This document shows positions 32,616-42,864 of a stretch of DNA of 64,000 bases, piece after piece. Every line of letters starts with the position of its first letter. Within the stretch, counting starts at the first letter, position 1. Both the position numbers and the translations under genes were made by a program. The stretch lies in the NCBI GenBank assembly GCA_942493215.1, contig OW818670.1, positions 1,178,001-1,242,000 of the forward strand, in the 5' to 3' direction. Origin of the DNA: G942493215 sp942493215 (GTDB lineage: Bacteria > Bacillota_I > Bacilli_A > RF39 > UBA660). The notes beneath the pieces are model-generated. The model had not been told where the DNA came from. It ran no database searches and saw only the letters and a program-made list of their open reading frames with translations.

Positions 32616-33155
32616 ATGGAATTAAAAGGATCACAAACAGAAAAGAATTTAATGACTGCATTTGCCGGAGAAAGTCAAGCTCGTAATAAGTATACTTATT
32701 ATGCTAGTAAAGCTAAAAAAGAAGGTTATGAACAAATAGCATCATTATTTGAATTAACAGCTAATAATGAAAAAGAACATGCTAAAATATGGTTTAAATT
32801 ATTACATAATAATGATGTTCCTGATACCATAACTAATTTAGAAGATGCAGCAAATGGAGAAAACTATGAATGGACAGATATGTATGCTGGATTTGCTAAA
32901 GTAGCTAAAGAAGAAGGACTTGATCATATTGCATTCCTTTTTGAAGGTGTTGCTAAAATAGAAAAAGAACATGAAGAAAGATATCGTGCTTTACTTGATA
33001 GTGTTAGAAAAGAAACGGTATTCAAAAAAGAAGTACCAATGATGTGGATATGTCGTAATTGTGGTCATATTCATTATGGTGAAAAAGCACCAGAGATGTG
33101 TCCTGTATGTTCACATCCAAAAGCATACTTTGAATTACAAACTAAGAATTATTAA
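32616..33155 (+). CDS. rbr: Rubrerythrin
   Basis: A 179-residue protein with an N-terminal four-helix ferritin-like diiron domain (AGESQARNKYTYYASKAKKE; ANNEKEHAKIWF; KIEKEHEERY with paired ExxH ligands) and a C-terminal rubredoxin domain with two CxxC knuckles (WICRNCGHIH and MCPVCSHPKA). It reduces hydrogen peroxide using NADH-derived electrons and is typical of anaerobes and microaerophiles. A strong GGAGG site and near-perfect promoter suggest high expression. Confidence 0.96.
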   Translation: MELKGSQTEKNLMTAFAGESQARNKYTYYASKAKKEGYEQIASLFELTANNEKEHAKIWFKLLHNNDVPDTITNLEDAANGENYEWTDMYAGFAKVAKEEGLDHIAFLFEGVAKIEKEHEERYRALLDSVRKETVFKKEVPMMWICRNCGHIHYGEKAPEMCPVCSHPKAYFELQTKNY

Positions 33156-33161
33156 CAATCT

Positions 33162-33190
33162 AAAAATAAGGAATTTTCCTTATTTTTCTT
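33162..33190 (+). terminator. Terminator of rubrerythrin gene
   Basis: An 11-bp stem (33162-33172 with 33177-33187) with a 4-base loop and T tail. Confidence 0.75.
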
Positions 33191-33210
33191 TAGTATAAGA
33201 GGTGAGCAAA

Positions 33211-35289
33211 TTGATAGAAGAAACATCCCATTTAACTTATGTTATTGATGAATATACTACTTTAATTAAAGAAACAAAGGATCAAATTAGAGTAGTTATG
33301 ATTAATTATCGAAGTGATTTAGAAACAGCACTAGAAATTGTTAATGATTTAGAAAATAAAATTAGATCTTTACAGCATAATATTCCTAAACCGTATTTTG
33401 CTCGTATCGATTTTTTAGGTGATAATCATAATAACAAAGATATCTGTTATATTGGTAAAATAGGGGTTATCAATAATGATAATAAGATAGTAACGGTTGA
33501 TTGGCGAGCTCCTATTGCATCTTTATATTATGATAGTAATATAGGTCATTGTCGTTATCTAGCACCTCTTGGTTTAATTGAAGGTAATCTTACTTTAAAA
33601 AGACAATATGATATTGAACAAGGTATTTTAAAATCATTTAATGATGTTGATACGGTTGTTGATGATGAACTATTAAAACCATATTTAAATGCTAATGCGA
33701 ATGATCGTTTAAAAAATATTATTGCCACTATTCAAAGTGAACAAAACAATATTATCAGAAAAAAATTAGAGCAAAATATTATTGTTCAAGGAGTAGCAGG
33801 ATCAGGTAAAACAACTGTTGCTTTGCATCGTATAGCTTATTTAGTTTATAACAATCGTGATAATATAGATGTTAATCAATATATGGTTATTGGTCCTAAT
33901 AAATTTTTTATAAACTATATTTCATCAGTCTTACCCGACTTAGATGTTAATGGTGTTAAACAATATGATTTTATTGAATTAGCTCATGATTTCCTTGGTG
34001 AAAATTTTGAAATAATTGATTCTGTTGATAATGAAATAACGACATATAAGACAACACTCACTTATCGTGATATTATTGATAAATATGTTGAAGATTTAGA
34101 GGAAGTAATTATTCCTAATAATGATTTAAAGATATTCGGCTTTACTATATTAACCTCTCTTCATATTAGAAATATTTATAATAGTGTTACGAGTAATTAT
34201 TCTGATTTAAAATCAAAAGTTAAAAAATGTATATTAATAATTGAGAAAGAAATAGGTAATAATCAACAGAAATATATTTTAAGAGCTAATCTTTATATTG
34301 ATACATTATTTAATAATGAACAAGATATTAAATTAAAGAATGAATATAAAAAAGAACGCGAATTAATTAAGAGGGAAATTCAAAGTAATTGTCAAAATAT
34401 TCTTAATAAATACTTTAGAGTTGTTAATGATAGAATAATGAAATTATATATTGATTTATTAGATAATATTGATAAATATGAAACAGATACAAGTATAGTC
34501 AATCATCTAAAAGAAGACTCTAAATATATAAGAAATAGGAAAGTTAAATATGAAGATTTAATAGCATTAATGTATTTAAAATATAAAATAAGAGGTAATA
34601 GTCAATATGATGAATATCGCCATATTGTTATTGATGAAGCTCAAGATTATAACGAGTTTGTTTTTTATACGTTTAAGTGTCTATTTAAAAATACTACTTT
34701 TAGTATCTTTGGTGATTTAGCCCAGTCTATATATCCATATCGGAGTATTAGTGATTGGCAAATACTAAGTACGTTTATGAATTTAGAATATATTCCTTTA
34801 AATAAGAGTTATCGTACTTCGATTGAGATAATGAATGAAGCTAATAAGATTAATAAATATTTAGGTTTAAATGAAGCTATACCGGTTATAAGACATGGTA
34901 ATATTCCACTATATATTAATAGTATTGATAATGATTATATCTTAAACAAGGTATTAGAATTAAAAGAAAAAGGGTATATGACCATTGCGGTAATAAGCAA
35001 AACTAATGAATATTCAAATAGAATATATGATTATTTAAAAAACAAGATAGAAGTAACTAATATAAACTCTTTAGATTTAGAATATAAAGGTGGTATATGT
35101 ACGATTACAAGTTCCTTAGTAAAGGGATTAGAGTTTGATGCTGTTATTATAACTAATGCTTCTGAAGAGGTATTTAATAGTAATAATCCTAATGATATGA
35201 AGTTATTATATGTATCAATGACTAGACCATTACATGAACTTATTATTATGTATGATAACAATATAACCAAACCTATAAAAAATAATTAA
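33211..35289 (+). CDS. helD: HelD-type SF1 ATPase associated with RNA polymerase
   Basis: A 692-residue UvrD-like SF1 protein of the HelD family, which removes stalled RNA polymerase from DNA. It has the N-terminal coiled-coil arm (first 70 residues), the family-specific YIGKIGVINNDN and VDWRAPIASLYYD, Walker A IVQGVAGSGKTTVALHRIAY, Walker B HIVIDEAQDYNEF and a C-terminal UvrD_C with SLVKGLEFDAVII and LLYVSMTRPLHEL. AGAGGTG is best placed for a TTG at 33211; a GTG at 33202 is the alternative. It is shorter than Bacillus HelD (about 775). Confidence 0.9.
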   Translation: MIEETSHLTYVIDEYTTLIKETKDQIRVVMINYRSDLETALEIVNDLENKIRSLQHNIPKPYFARIDFLGDNHNNKDICYIGKIGVINNDNKIVTVDWRAPIASLYYDSNIGHCRYLAPLGLIEGNLTLKRQYDIEQGILKSFNDVDTVVDDELLKPYLNANANDRLKNIIATIQSEQNNIIRKKLEQNIIVQGVAGSGKTTVALHRIAYLVYNNRDNIDVNQYMVIGPNKFFINYISSVLPDLDVNGVKQYDFIELAHDFLGENFEIIDSVDNEITTYKTTLTYRDIIDKYVEDLEEVIIPNNDLKIFGFTILTSLHIRNIYNSVTSNYSDLKSKVKKCILIIEKEIGNNQQKYILRANLYIDTLFNNEQDIKLKNEYKKERELIKREIQSNCQNILNKYFRVVNDRIMKLYIDLLDNIDKYETDTSIVNHLKEDSKYIRNRKVKYEDLIALMYLKYKIRGNSQYDEYRHIVIDEAQDYNEFVFYTFKCLFKNTTFSIFGDLAQSIYPYRSISDWQILSTFMNLEYIPLNKSYRTSIEIMNEANKINKYLGLNEAIPVIRHGNIPLYINSIDNDYILNKVLELKEKGYMTIAVISKTNEYSNRIYDYLKNKIEVTNINSLDLEYKGGICTITSSLVKGLEFDAVIITNASEEVFNSNNPNDMKLLYVSMTRPLHELIIMYDNNITKPIKNN

Positions 35290-35363
35290 GAGATAATTTA
35301 GTCTTTTATCCTTTTTATTTTTATATAAATTTGTTATAATGTAATAAGATTGGAGATGATTGT

Positions 35364-36587
35364 ATGGATATTAAAATAAAAGAAGCTTTAGATAAAGAAT
35401 TACAAAGACAACAAAATAATATTGAATTAATTGCCTCTGAGAATTTTGCTTCGATGGATGTTTTAAACCTACAAGGAAGTATTTTAACAAATAAATATGC
35501 GGAAGGTTATCCTGGTAAACGTTACTACGGTGGTTGTGAGTTTATAGATGAAGTTGAAAATTTAGCTCGTGATTATGCCAAACAATTATTTAATTGTGGA
35601 TTTGCTAATGTTCAACCCCATTGTGGTAGTAGTGCTAATATGGCCGTATATCGAGCTTTATTAAATATTGGTGATAAAGTAATGGGTATGAATTTAAGCC
35701 ATGGTGGACATTTAACACATGGTAGTCCCGTTAGTTTTAGTGGACTTGATTATGAAATTGTTTTTTATAACGTTGATCCTACTACGGAAGTTATTAATTA
35801 TGATGAATTAATGGAAATGGCAATGAGAGAAAAACCAAAGATGATTATTGCTGGTGCTAGTGCATATTCTCGTATTCTTGATTTTAAAAAGTTTAGAGAA
35901 ATTGCTGATGCGTGTGGCGCATATCTAATGGTTGATATGGCTCATATTGCCGGTTTAGTCGCAACTGGTTTACATCCAAGTCCTATTCCTTATGCTGATG
36001 TTGTTACATCAACTACGCATAAGACTTTAAGAGGACCACGTGGTGGCTTAATCTTAACTAATAATGAAGAACTTGCTAAAAAACTTGATAAAGCCATATT
36101 TCCTGGTATCCAAGGAGGCCCATTAATGCATGTTATTGGCGCTAAAGCTCAGTGTTTTTATGAAGCCTTACAACCAGAATTTAAAACTTATCAAGAACAA
36201 GTTATTAAGAATGCTCAAGCTCTAGCGGATACTCTAACCAATGAAGGTTTAAGAATTGTTAGTGGTGGTACTGATAATCATTTAATGCTAGTAGATGTTA
36301 AAAATAGTTTAGGTGTTACTGGTAAAGAAGCCGAAATATTATTAGATACTGTTCATATTACTTGTAATAAGAATACTATTCCTAATGAAACCGAATCACC
36401 ATCTAAAGCTAGTGGTATAAGGTTAGGAAGCCCTGCTATGACATCAAGAGGATTAAAAGAAGAAGATTTTAGGGAAATTGGTCACATTATTACTTTAGTA
36501 TTAAAGAATCGTGATAATGAAAAAATATTAGAAGAAGCTCGTGAGAGAGTATCAAAGATAACGACTAAATACCCATTATATAAGTAG
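35364..36587 (+). CDS. glyA: Serine hydroxymethyltransferase
   Basis: A 407-residue PLP enzyme that converts serine plus tetrahydrofolate to glycine plus 5,10-methylene-THF. Typical segments are IELIASENFASMDVLNLQGS, NKYAEGYPGKRYYGGCEFID and the PLP-lysine site VVTSTTHKTLRGPRGGLI (Lys near residue 227). Length is normal. It lies 8 bases before folD, so the two consecutive one-carbon steps form an operon. GGAGATG is the ribosome site. Confidence 0.97.
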   Translation: MDIKIKEALDKELQRQQNNIELIASENFASMDVLNLQGSILTNKYAEGYPGKRYYGGCEFIDEVENLARDYAKQLFNCGFANVQPHCGSSANMAVYRALLNIGDKVMGMNLSHGGHLTHGSPVSFSGLDYEIVFYNVDPTTEVINYDELMEMAMREKPKMIIAGASAYSRILDFKKFREIADACGAYLMVDMAHIAGLVATGLHPSPIPYADVVTSTTHKTLRGPRGGLILTNNEELAKKLDKAIFPGIQGGPLMHVIGAKAQCFYEALQPEFKTYQEQVIKNAQALADTLTNEGLRIVSGGTDNHLMLVDVKNSLGVTGKEAEILLDTVHITCNKNTIPNETESPSKASGIRLGSPAMTSRGLKEEDFREIGHIITLVLKNRDNEKILEEARERVSKITTKYPLYK

Positions 36588-36595
36588 GTGATAAT

Positions 36596-37423
36596 ATGCA
36601 AATTATGGATGGTAAGGCATTAAGTGATAAAATAAAACAACAGTTAATAGAGGAAATAAAAACATTTCCAACTATTCCTGGTCTTACTGTTATACAAGTA
36701 GGTCATGATCCGGCTAGTGATATTTATGTTAAAGGTAAAAATAAATTAGCTGGTGAGATAGGTGTTAATTTTAATCATTTGTTATATGATAGTATTGTTA
36801 CTGAAGAAGAATTACTAAATAAAATAGAAGAATTAAATCATGACTCTACTGTTCATGGTATTCTTTTACAATTGCCCATTCCTCATCATTTAGATAAAAT
36901 GAAACTAATTAATACAATTGATTCTAAAAAAGATGTTGATGGTTTAACAGTTTTAAATACGGGTTATTTAAATCAAGGTGTGAATGCATTAGTATCTTGT
37001 ACTCCTAAAGGGGTAATGCGGATATTAGAAGAATATCATGTTGATTTATTAGGTAAACATGTAGTCATTATTGGTCGTAGTAATTTAGTAGGTAAACCAT
37101 TAGTTAGTTTATTTCTTAATTCTAATGCGACGGTTACTGTATGTCACTCTAAAACTAATAATCTAGCTTCTTATACTAAGCAAGCTGATGTTCTAGTAGT
37201 AGCGGCTGGTCATAAAGATTTAATTCGTGGTGATATGTTAAAGTGTGGCGTTATTATAATTGATGTAGGTATTAGTCGTGTTGATGATAAATTATATGGT
37301 GATGTTAATTTTGAAGAAGCATCCCAAGTAGCGTCATTAATTACACCGGTACCAGGTGGAGTTGGACCGATGACTAAAATTTGTTTAATGGAAAATGTCA
37401 TTGATGCTTATAAGAACCAGTAA
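36596..37423 (+). CDS. folD: Bifunctional methylenetetrahydrofolate dehydrogenase/cyclohydrolase
   Basis: A 275-residue FolD, which oxidises 5,10-methylene-THF to methenyl-THF and hydrolyses it to 10-formyl-THF. DPASDIYVKGKNKLAGEIGV (catalytic YxxxK), GILLQLPIPHHLD, the nucleotide-binding HVVIIGRSNLVGKPLVSL and TPVPGGVGPMTKICLMENV are intact. It follows glyA by 8 bases and ends in a terminator that overlaps its stop region. Confidence 0.96.
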   Translation: MQIMDGKALSDKIKQQLIEEIKTFPTIPGLTVIQVGHDPASDIYVKGKNKLAGEIGVNFNHLLYDSIVTEEELLNKIEELNHDSTVHGILLQLPIPHHLDKMKLINTIDSKKDVDGLTVLNTGYLNQGVNALVSCTPKGVMRILEEYHVDLLGKHVVIIGRSNLVGKPLVSLFLNSNATVTVCHSKTNNLASYTKQADVLVVAAGHKDLIRGDMLKCGVIIIDVGISRVDDKLYGDVNFEEASQVASLITPVPGGVGPMTKICLMENVIDAYKNQ

Positions 37424-37435
37424 TGGTTCTTTTTT
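37412..37435 (+). terminator. Terminator of glyA-folD
   Basis: An 8-bp stem AAGAACCA/TGGTTCTT with a 4-base loop followed by T5, overlapping the last codons of folD. Confidence 0.8.
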
Positions 37436-37494
37436 ATGACAAAATTGTCATTATAAATTAAATAATTTATAGTATAATGAAATTGGTGATGTAT

Positions 37495-38172
37495 ATGTCA
37501 AAAATTTTAATTATTGAAGATGATGACACAATTCGTTTAGGACTAAAATATTATTTAGAGCAAGAACAATTTCAAGTTAATGATTGTGCTTTAGGCATAG
37601 AATCATTATCTTTATTAGATAATATTGATTTAGTTTTATTAGATATTAATTTACCGGATATTAATGGTTTTGATTTATTTAAAAAGATTAAGAATATTAA
37701 AGATATTCCCATTATCTTTTTAACGGCTAATGATTATGAAGTATCAATCGTTATGGGTCTTGATATGGGAGCAGATGATTATATTACGAAACCCTTTAAA
37801 GCAAGAGAACTACTATCCCGTATTAAGAATGTTTTAAGAAGAGGCAATAAAGAAACTAATGATAATATTATTAGATTAGATAATGTTATTATTGATTTAA
37901 AACAAGCTAAAGTATTTAAAAATAATATTGATATTATGTTAACAGCGCTCGAATACAAGATTCTTTTAACACTAGCTTTAAATCCCCATACAACATTCAC
38001 TCGTGAAAAGATCTTAGCTGATATCTGGGATGTTAATGAAGACTATGTTAATGATAATACTTTAACAGTATATATAAAAAGAATAAGAGAAAAAATTGAA
38101 GATGATCCCAATAACCCCAAAATTATTATGACGATTAGGGGAATTGGTTATAAAATAGGTGATTTATGTTAA
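37495..38172 (+). CDS. OmpR-family response regulator of a Bce-like module
   Basis: A 225-residue response regulator: receiver with KILIIEDDDTIRLGL, phospho-Asp in LVLLDINLPDINGF and ITKPFKARELLSRI; winged-helix output with LTALEYKILLTLAL and NDNTLTVYIKRIREKIEDDP. GGTGATGTAT favours the ATG at 37495. It overlaps the kinase gene by 7 bases, and the ABC transporter follows, as in BceRS-BceAB type peptide-antibiotic sensing and detoxification modules. Confidence 0.93.
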   Translation: MSKILIIEDDDTIRLGLKYYLEQEQFQVNDCALGIESLSLLDNIDLVLLDINLPDINGFDLFKKIKNIKDIPIIFLTANDYEVSIVMGLDMGADDYITKPFKARELLSRIKNVLRRGNKETNDNIIRLDNVIIDLKQAKVFKNNIDIMLTALEYKILLTLALNPHTTFTREKILADIWDVNEDYVNDNTLTVYIKRIREKIEDDPNNPKIIMTIRGIGYKIGDLC

Positions 38173-39383
38173 AGAATAAAAGTGTAAAACAATTAATATT
38201 AATAAATATTATTATTTTTATAGTATTTGGTATTATTACTATTCTTATAAATTATAATAATTATCGTTTATATAATAATTTAATTATTAATAATAATGCT
38301 TATATTGCTAATGCTTTAATTGAAAAATATCCAGAAAAAGAAAATGAAATTATAGAAGCAATAGAGAGTGCTCATAATAATGATAAAGACATTCTAAATA
38401 AATATGGTTTAGATAATATAGATTTATATAATCAATTTAAAAAAGTTGAAATATTAAGAAATAATATTGTTGTTAATAATCTTATTGTTATAGGTACAAT
38501 GTTTATTTTAATGTTTATGATAATTATTATTTATATTATAAGAGAATATCGTCAAATACGGAGTATTGATAAATATTTATATAAAATTTTAAGTGACAAT
38601 TATTCTTTTGATATTCGAGAATATGAAGAAGGAGATTTAAGTAATTTACGTAATGACATCTATAAAGTAACAACTAAATTAAAAAATATGAGTGAGAAAT
38701 CACTTGCGGATAAAAAGTATTTAGAGAATGTTTTATCAGATATATCCCATCAGATTAAAACACCACTTACGAGTATGTATGTAATAAATGACTTATTATT
38801 AACGGATGAGATGAATAATAAAACTCGTAAAGAATTCTTAAATAAGAATAAAGTCCAATTAGAGCGTATTGAGTGGTTAGTCACATCATTACTTAAAATG
38901 TCTCGTCTAGATAGTGGTAGTGTTATTTTAAATCATCATAAAGTTGTTGCTAAAGATTTAATTAATATGGCGATTGATCCATTGAATATTCCGATTGAAT
39001 TAAAAGAAATAACTTTAACCATTAATATTCCTGATGATATATATTATAATGGTGATATTAAATGGAGCAGTGAAGCTTTAATTAATATTATTAAAAATGC
39101 TTATGAGCATACACCAATTGGTGGTACTATTAATATCGAAGCAATAGACAACCCTTTATATTTAGAGATATCCATTAAAGATAATGGGGAAGGGATTGCT
39201 AAAGAAGAGATTCCTCTAATATTTAAGCGATTCTATAAAGGATCATCAAACAAAGAAAGTATTGGCATTGGCTTAAATATGGCCAAAATGATTATTGAGA
39301 AACAAAATGGTATTATTGAAGTTGAAAGTATCAAGGATAAATATACTATTTTTAAAATTAGATTTTATAAAAAGAATATTTAG
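38166..39383 (+). CDS. Sensor histidine kinase of a Bce-like module
   Basis: A 405-residue kinase with TM helices at about 9-30 and 105-127, separated by a loop of roughly 75 residues. HisKA has SDISHQIKTPLTSMYVINDL (phospho-His) and HATPase_c has NIIKNAYEHTP, DNGEGIAKEE and GIGLNMAKMII. Similar short-loop kinases partner BceAB-type permeases, which do the actual sensing; here the loop is somewhat longer than in true intramembrane-sensing BceS. It is cotranslated with the response regulator. Confidence 0.9.
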   Translation: MLKNKSVKQLILINIIIFIVFGIITILINYNNYRLYNNLIINNNAYIANALIEKYPEKENEIIEAIESAHNNDKDILNKYGLDNIDLYNQFKKVEILRNNIVVNNLIVIGTMFILMFMIIIIYIIREYRQIRSIDKYLYKILSDNYSFDIREYEEGDLSNLRNDIYKVTTKLKNMSEKSLADKKYLENVLSDISHQIKTPLTSMYVINDLLLTDEMNNKTRKEFLNKNKVQLERIEWLVTSLLKMSRLDSGSVILNHHKVVAKDLINMAIDPLNIPIELKEITLTINIPDDIYYNGDIKWSSEALINIIKNAYEHTPIGGTINIEAIDNPLYLEISIKDNGEGIAKEEIPLIFKRFYKGSSNKESIGIGLNMAKMIIEKQNGIIEVESIKDKYTIFKIRFYKKNI

Positions 39384-39457
39384 TGAATAAATTGTCACTA
39401 AAATATTCATTATTAAGTCATTTACATATTTTATAATATTTGTGTAAGGAGGAAAAT

Positions 39458-40141
39458 ATGGAAATTTTACGTGTTGAAAATTTATCAAAAAATTATGGCA
39501 AAGGTAACACTTTAGTTAAAGCTTTAGATGAGGTATGCTTTAAAGTAGAAAAAGGAGAATTTGTTGCCATTGTTGGATCAAGTGGTAGTGGTAAGAGTAC
39601 CTTACTACATATTTTAGGAGGAGTAGATCGTCCTACTGGTGGTAAAGTATTTGTTGATGGAGAAGATGTTTATAAGTTAAATGAAACTAATTTAGCAATA
39701 TTTCGTCGTCGTCAAGTAGGATTAATCTATCAATTCTATAATTTAATACCAATTTTAAATGTAACCGAAAATATTACTTTACCAATATTATTAGATGGTA
39801 AGAAAGTTGATGAAGAATATCTAGATGAATTAATTGATACTTTAGGCTTAAAGAATCGTGTTAATCATTTACCTAATGAATTAAGTGGTGGTCAACAACA
39901 ACGTGTATCAATTGGTCGAGCTTTAATGAATCGTCCAGCTTTATTATTAGCTGATGAGCCAACGGGTAATCTAGATAGTAAAGCATCACATGAGATTATG
40001 GATTTATTAAAATTATCTAATCAGAAATATCATCAAACAATTATTATGATTACTCATAATCATGAATTAGCTTTAAATGCTGATCGTATTATAACAATTG
40101 AAGATGGCAAAATTATTAGTGATGAGGTTCTTAAAAAATGA
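39458..40141 (+). CDS. ABC transporter ATP-binding protein (MacB/BceA type)
   Basis: A 227-residue ATPase with Walker A FVAIVGSSGSGKSTLLHILG, Q-loop LIYQFYNLIPILNV, signature ELSGGQQQRVSIGRALM, Walker B ALLLADEPTGNLDS and H-loop IIMITHNHE. These are the hallmarks of the LolD/MacB/BceA group. The ATG at 39458 has a perfect GGAGG. The stop overlaps the permease start by four bases (ATGA), so the two subunits are made together. Confidence 0.95.
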   Translation: MEILRVENLSKNYGKGNTLVKALDEVCFKVEKGEFVAIVGSSGSGKSTLLHILGGVDRPTGGKVFVDGEDVYKLNETNLAIFRRRQVGLIYQFYNLIPILNVTENITLPILLDGKKVDEEYLDELIDTLGLKNRVNHLPNELSGGQQQRVSIGRALMNRPALLLADEPTGNLDSKASHEIMDLLKLSNQKYHQTIIMITHNHELALNADRIITIEDGKIISDEVLKK

Positions 40142-42738
40142 ATATTTTAAATAAATTGACGATTAAGCATTTAACAATGAACAAAAAAAGAACTATCGTT
40201 ACGATTATGGGCATTATTTTATCAACCGCATTAATGGTGGGAATTGGTTTATTATTTTCAAGTATGCGTGAATACGCTATTAAAGAAGTAATAGCTGATA
40301 ATGGAAGCTATCATAGTCATATTAAAGATGTTGATGCTAGTAAATTAAATATAATGGAAAAGAATTTAAATGTTAAAACATTATTTTATGATCAAGGATT
40401 AGGGTTTGCTATCTTACCTAAAAATAGTAATGCTAATAAACCATATTTATATATTGATCAAGCCAGTGATAGTTATTTAAAACAATTAAATTTGACTGAA
40501 GGAAGATTACCTAAAAATAGTAGTGAGATTGTTATATCAGAGCATATTAAATCTAATGGTGGTGTAAGCTATAAAATTGGTGACAAGCTTCATCTAGATT
40601 ATGGTAAAAGAACAGGTGGTAATCTAACCAACGACAAATATACTGAAGGCGAGCAATTAATTAATATTGGTTCAAAAGAGTATACCATTGTTGGAATAGT
40701 AGAACGCAGTGTTTATGAAGATTATTCAGCATGCGGGTATAGTGTTTTTACAATTTTAGATAATCCAACGGGGTTAGTAAATACATATCTTATATTTAAT
40801 GATTCAACCCTTGCTCATGAGAATTCCGAAGAGATATATAATAATTTAGGAATTGTTAGAAAAAATAATGAAGGTCAAGTGTTTTATGATATTGATTATA
40901 ATACATCTTTATTAGCATTAAATGGTAAGAGTGGCAATAATAACTTTGACTCATTAATTGTTAGTCAAATGTCAGTTATGTTAGCTCTTGTTTCCATTGG
41001 TTGTATCATTGTTATCTATAATGCTTTTGCAATATCGGTTATGGAAAGAAAGAAACAATTTGGACTATTCTCTAGTGTTGGAGCAACTAAAAATCAAATC
41101 CGTAAAACAGTATTCTTTGAAGCTGTAATTGTAGGTACTATAGGAATTGTTTTAGGTATATTGGGGGCATTTTTTGGTATAGGTATTGTTATAAAGGTAA
41201 TTGGTTATTTAATGATAGATGTCTTTAAATGGGGACTTACTTTATCAGTTTATCCTTTATATATTATTGTACCAATTGTATTTATGATTATTGTTGTTCT
41301 AGTATCAGCATATCTACCAGCTAGAAGTGCTAGTCGAGTTTCGCCAATTGTTGCTATTAGACAAAATGATGATATTAAAATAAAACGTAAGAAGTTAAAA
41401 ACAAATCGTTTAATTAAAAAGATGTTTGGGGTTGAAGGGGAAATAGCCCTAAAGAATATGAAACGTAATAAGAAAAAATATCGTATTACAATTGCATCTT
41501 TATTTATAAGTATCGTTTTATTTATTACTTTTTCAGCTTACATTTTATATGGTATAACAGGATCAACCCAGTTTTTTGGTGATTATTCCTTTGATGCATA
41601 TGCTACAGTAACTAATAGTGCTAGTAGTGAAATAAATACCAAAATAACAGAAATGACTAAATTAAATGATGTTGAAGATTTTATGAAGTTTAGAAATATC
41701 AGCATACCTGTTGCGAAAATTGACTCTAAAATATTAGATAATAAGTTTAAAGAAATATATAAAACGACAGGATATGATAAAACAGATGATATCTATCTAA
41801 TTAGTTTAGATGATAATACTTATCAAGAGTATTTAAAAAAACTTGGTATAACTAGTAATACACCAATAATATTAAATAATTATCAGACAATTCGTTATGA
41901 AGAAAATGGACGTCGTAATTATGACTTATCAATCTTTAATACCGACAAAGTTAGTTTAAATATTTGTGATTTAAAGAGTTTATATACTGATCCTGATTGG
42001 GAAGCTGCTTATAAAAATCTTGATACTAATAAGTCTTGTACTTATCAATTAAATAATATTAAAGTTACAACAAAGACGATATTTGGATTTGATTATTTTG
42101 TTAATTTCCCTTATGTTGTAATTGTTAATAATGAAACATTCAATTATATATATGAACATTATTATTATTCTAGTGATAATACAAGTGCCCAAGATTTTGG
42201 TTATACTGTTTTATTCAAAGCTAAAGATTATGCTAAATTAGATAAATTAGGCAAAGACATAAATGGTCTTAATGGTACTCAATATATGAATATAATTGAT
42301 GCCATGAAGACTACCAATAATATTATTTTAGCTCTTAAAATTCTATTATATGGATTCATTAGTTTAGTTACTTTAATAGGTGTAACAAGCGTCTTTAACA
42401 CTATTAATACAAGTATAGCCTTACGCCGAAAAGAATTTGCAATGTTACGTAGTGTTGGTTTAACCCCTAGAGGCTTTAATAAAATATTATATTTTGAAAG
42501 TATATTCTTTGGTTTAAAATCATTATTATATGCTTTACCATTTTCGATAGCGATTGTTTATTTAATCTATCGTAATATGGGAAGTTTAATCTATAGTGAG
42601 AAATTTATTCTACCATGGCAATCAATTATAGTATCCATAGTAGGAGTATTCATTGTTATTATAATATCAATGTTGTATGCTTCTAAAAGAATAAAGAAAG
42701 AGAATATATTAGAGGCAATAAGAGAAGAAAATATTTAA
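40138..42738 (+). CDS. FtsX-domain ABC transporter permease
   Basis: An 866-residue permease with one N-terminal TM helix, a large extracytoplasmic domain, three TM helices near 275-395 (FtsX domain 1 with VMERKKQFGLFSSVGATKNQ), a second TM and large outer domain, and a C-terminal FtsX domain (ALRRKEFAMLRSVGLTPRGF). This is the layout of MacB/BceB-like type VII ABC exporters, larger than BceB (about 650) and closer to two-FtsX permeases. Likely role: resistance to or export of peptides. A terminator overlaps its stop. Confidence 0.9.
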   Translation: MNILNKLTIKHLTMNKKRTIVTIMGIILSTALMVGIGLLFSSMREYAIKEVIADNGSYHSHIKDVDASKLNIMEKNLNVKTLFYDQGLGFAILPKNSNANKPYLYIDQASDSYLKQLNLTEGRLPKNSSEIVISEHIKSNGGVSYKIGDKLHLDYGKRTGGNLTNDKYTEGEQLINIGSKEYTIVGIVERSVYEDYSACGYSVFTILDNPTGLVNTYLIFNDSTLAHENSEEIYNNLGIVRKNNEGQVFYDIDYNTSLLALNGKSGNNNFDSLIVSQMSVMLALVSIGCIIVIYNAFAISVMERKKQFGLFSSVGATKNQIRKTVFFEAVIVGTIGIVLGILGAFFGIGIVIKVIGYLMIDVFKWGLTLSVYPLYIIVPIVFMIIVVLVSAYLPARSASRVSPIVAIRQNDDIKIKRKKLKTNRLIKKMFGVEGEIALKNMKRNKKKYRITIASLFISIVLFITFSAYILYGITGSTQFFGDYSFDAYATVTNSASSEINTKITEMTKLNDVEDFMKFRNISIPVAKIDSKILDNKFKEIYKTTGYDKTDDIYLISLDDNTYQEYLKKLGITSNTPIILNNYQTIRYEENGRRNYDLSIFNTDKVSLNICDLKSLYTDPDWEAAYKNLDTNKSCTYQLNNIKVTTKTIFGFDYFVNFPYVVIVNNETFNYIYEHYYYSSDNTSAQDFGYTVLFKAKDYAKLDKLGKDINGLNGTQYMNIIDAMKTTNNIILALKILLYGFISLVTLIGVTSVFNTINTSIALRRKEFAMLRSVGLTPRGFNKILYFESIFFGLKSLLYALPFSIAIVYLIYRNMGSLIYSEKFILPWQSIIVSIVGVFIVIIISMLYASKRIKKENILEAIREENI

Positions 42739-42762
42739 AAAAGGTTATTTAACCTTTTTTTT
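42737..42762 (+). terminator. Terminator of the Bce-like operon
   Basis: An 8-bp stem AAAAGGTT/AACCTTTT with a 4-base loop followed by T. Confidence 0.7.
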
Positions 42763-42823
42763 ACTATAATTACAAAAAGTGACAAAATTTATTTAAATCG
42801 TTTTCAAAATTATTTTATTATGA

Positions 42824-42864
42824 TATAATTTAAGAGAGCCTAAATTTCTCTCGGGCTTTTTTTT
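42824..42864 (+). promoter_or_regulatory. pyrG leader: promoter followed at once by a terminator-like hairpin
   Basis: An extended -10 (TGA then TATAAT 42824-42829) is followed by GAGAGCC (42834-42840), a short A/T loop, CTCTCGGGC (42848-42856) and T8 (42857-42864). Two pairings compete: GAGAG with CTCTC, or AGCC with GGCT, and only the second ends directly at the T-run. A terminator in the first 30 bases of a pyrG transcript is the known arrangement for CTP-controlled attenuation in Gram-positives, but the GGG start that drives the Bacillus mechanism is not evident here. Confidence 0.6.

Noticed and set aside
42834..42856. Bacillus-type pyrG control by reiterative G addition
   Set aside because: The predicted transcript start falls in GAGAGCC with no GGG run, so the known mechanism cannot be asserted.
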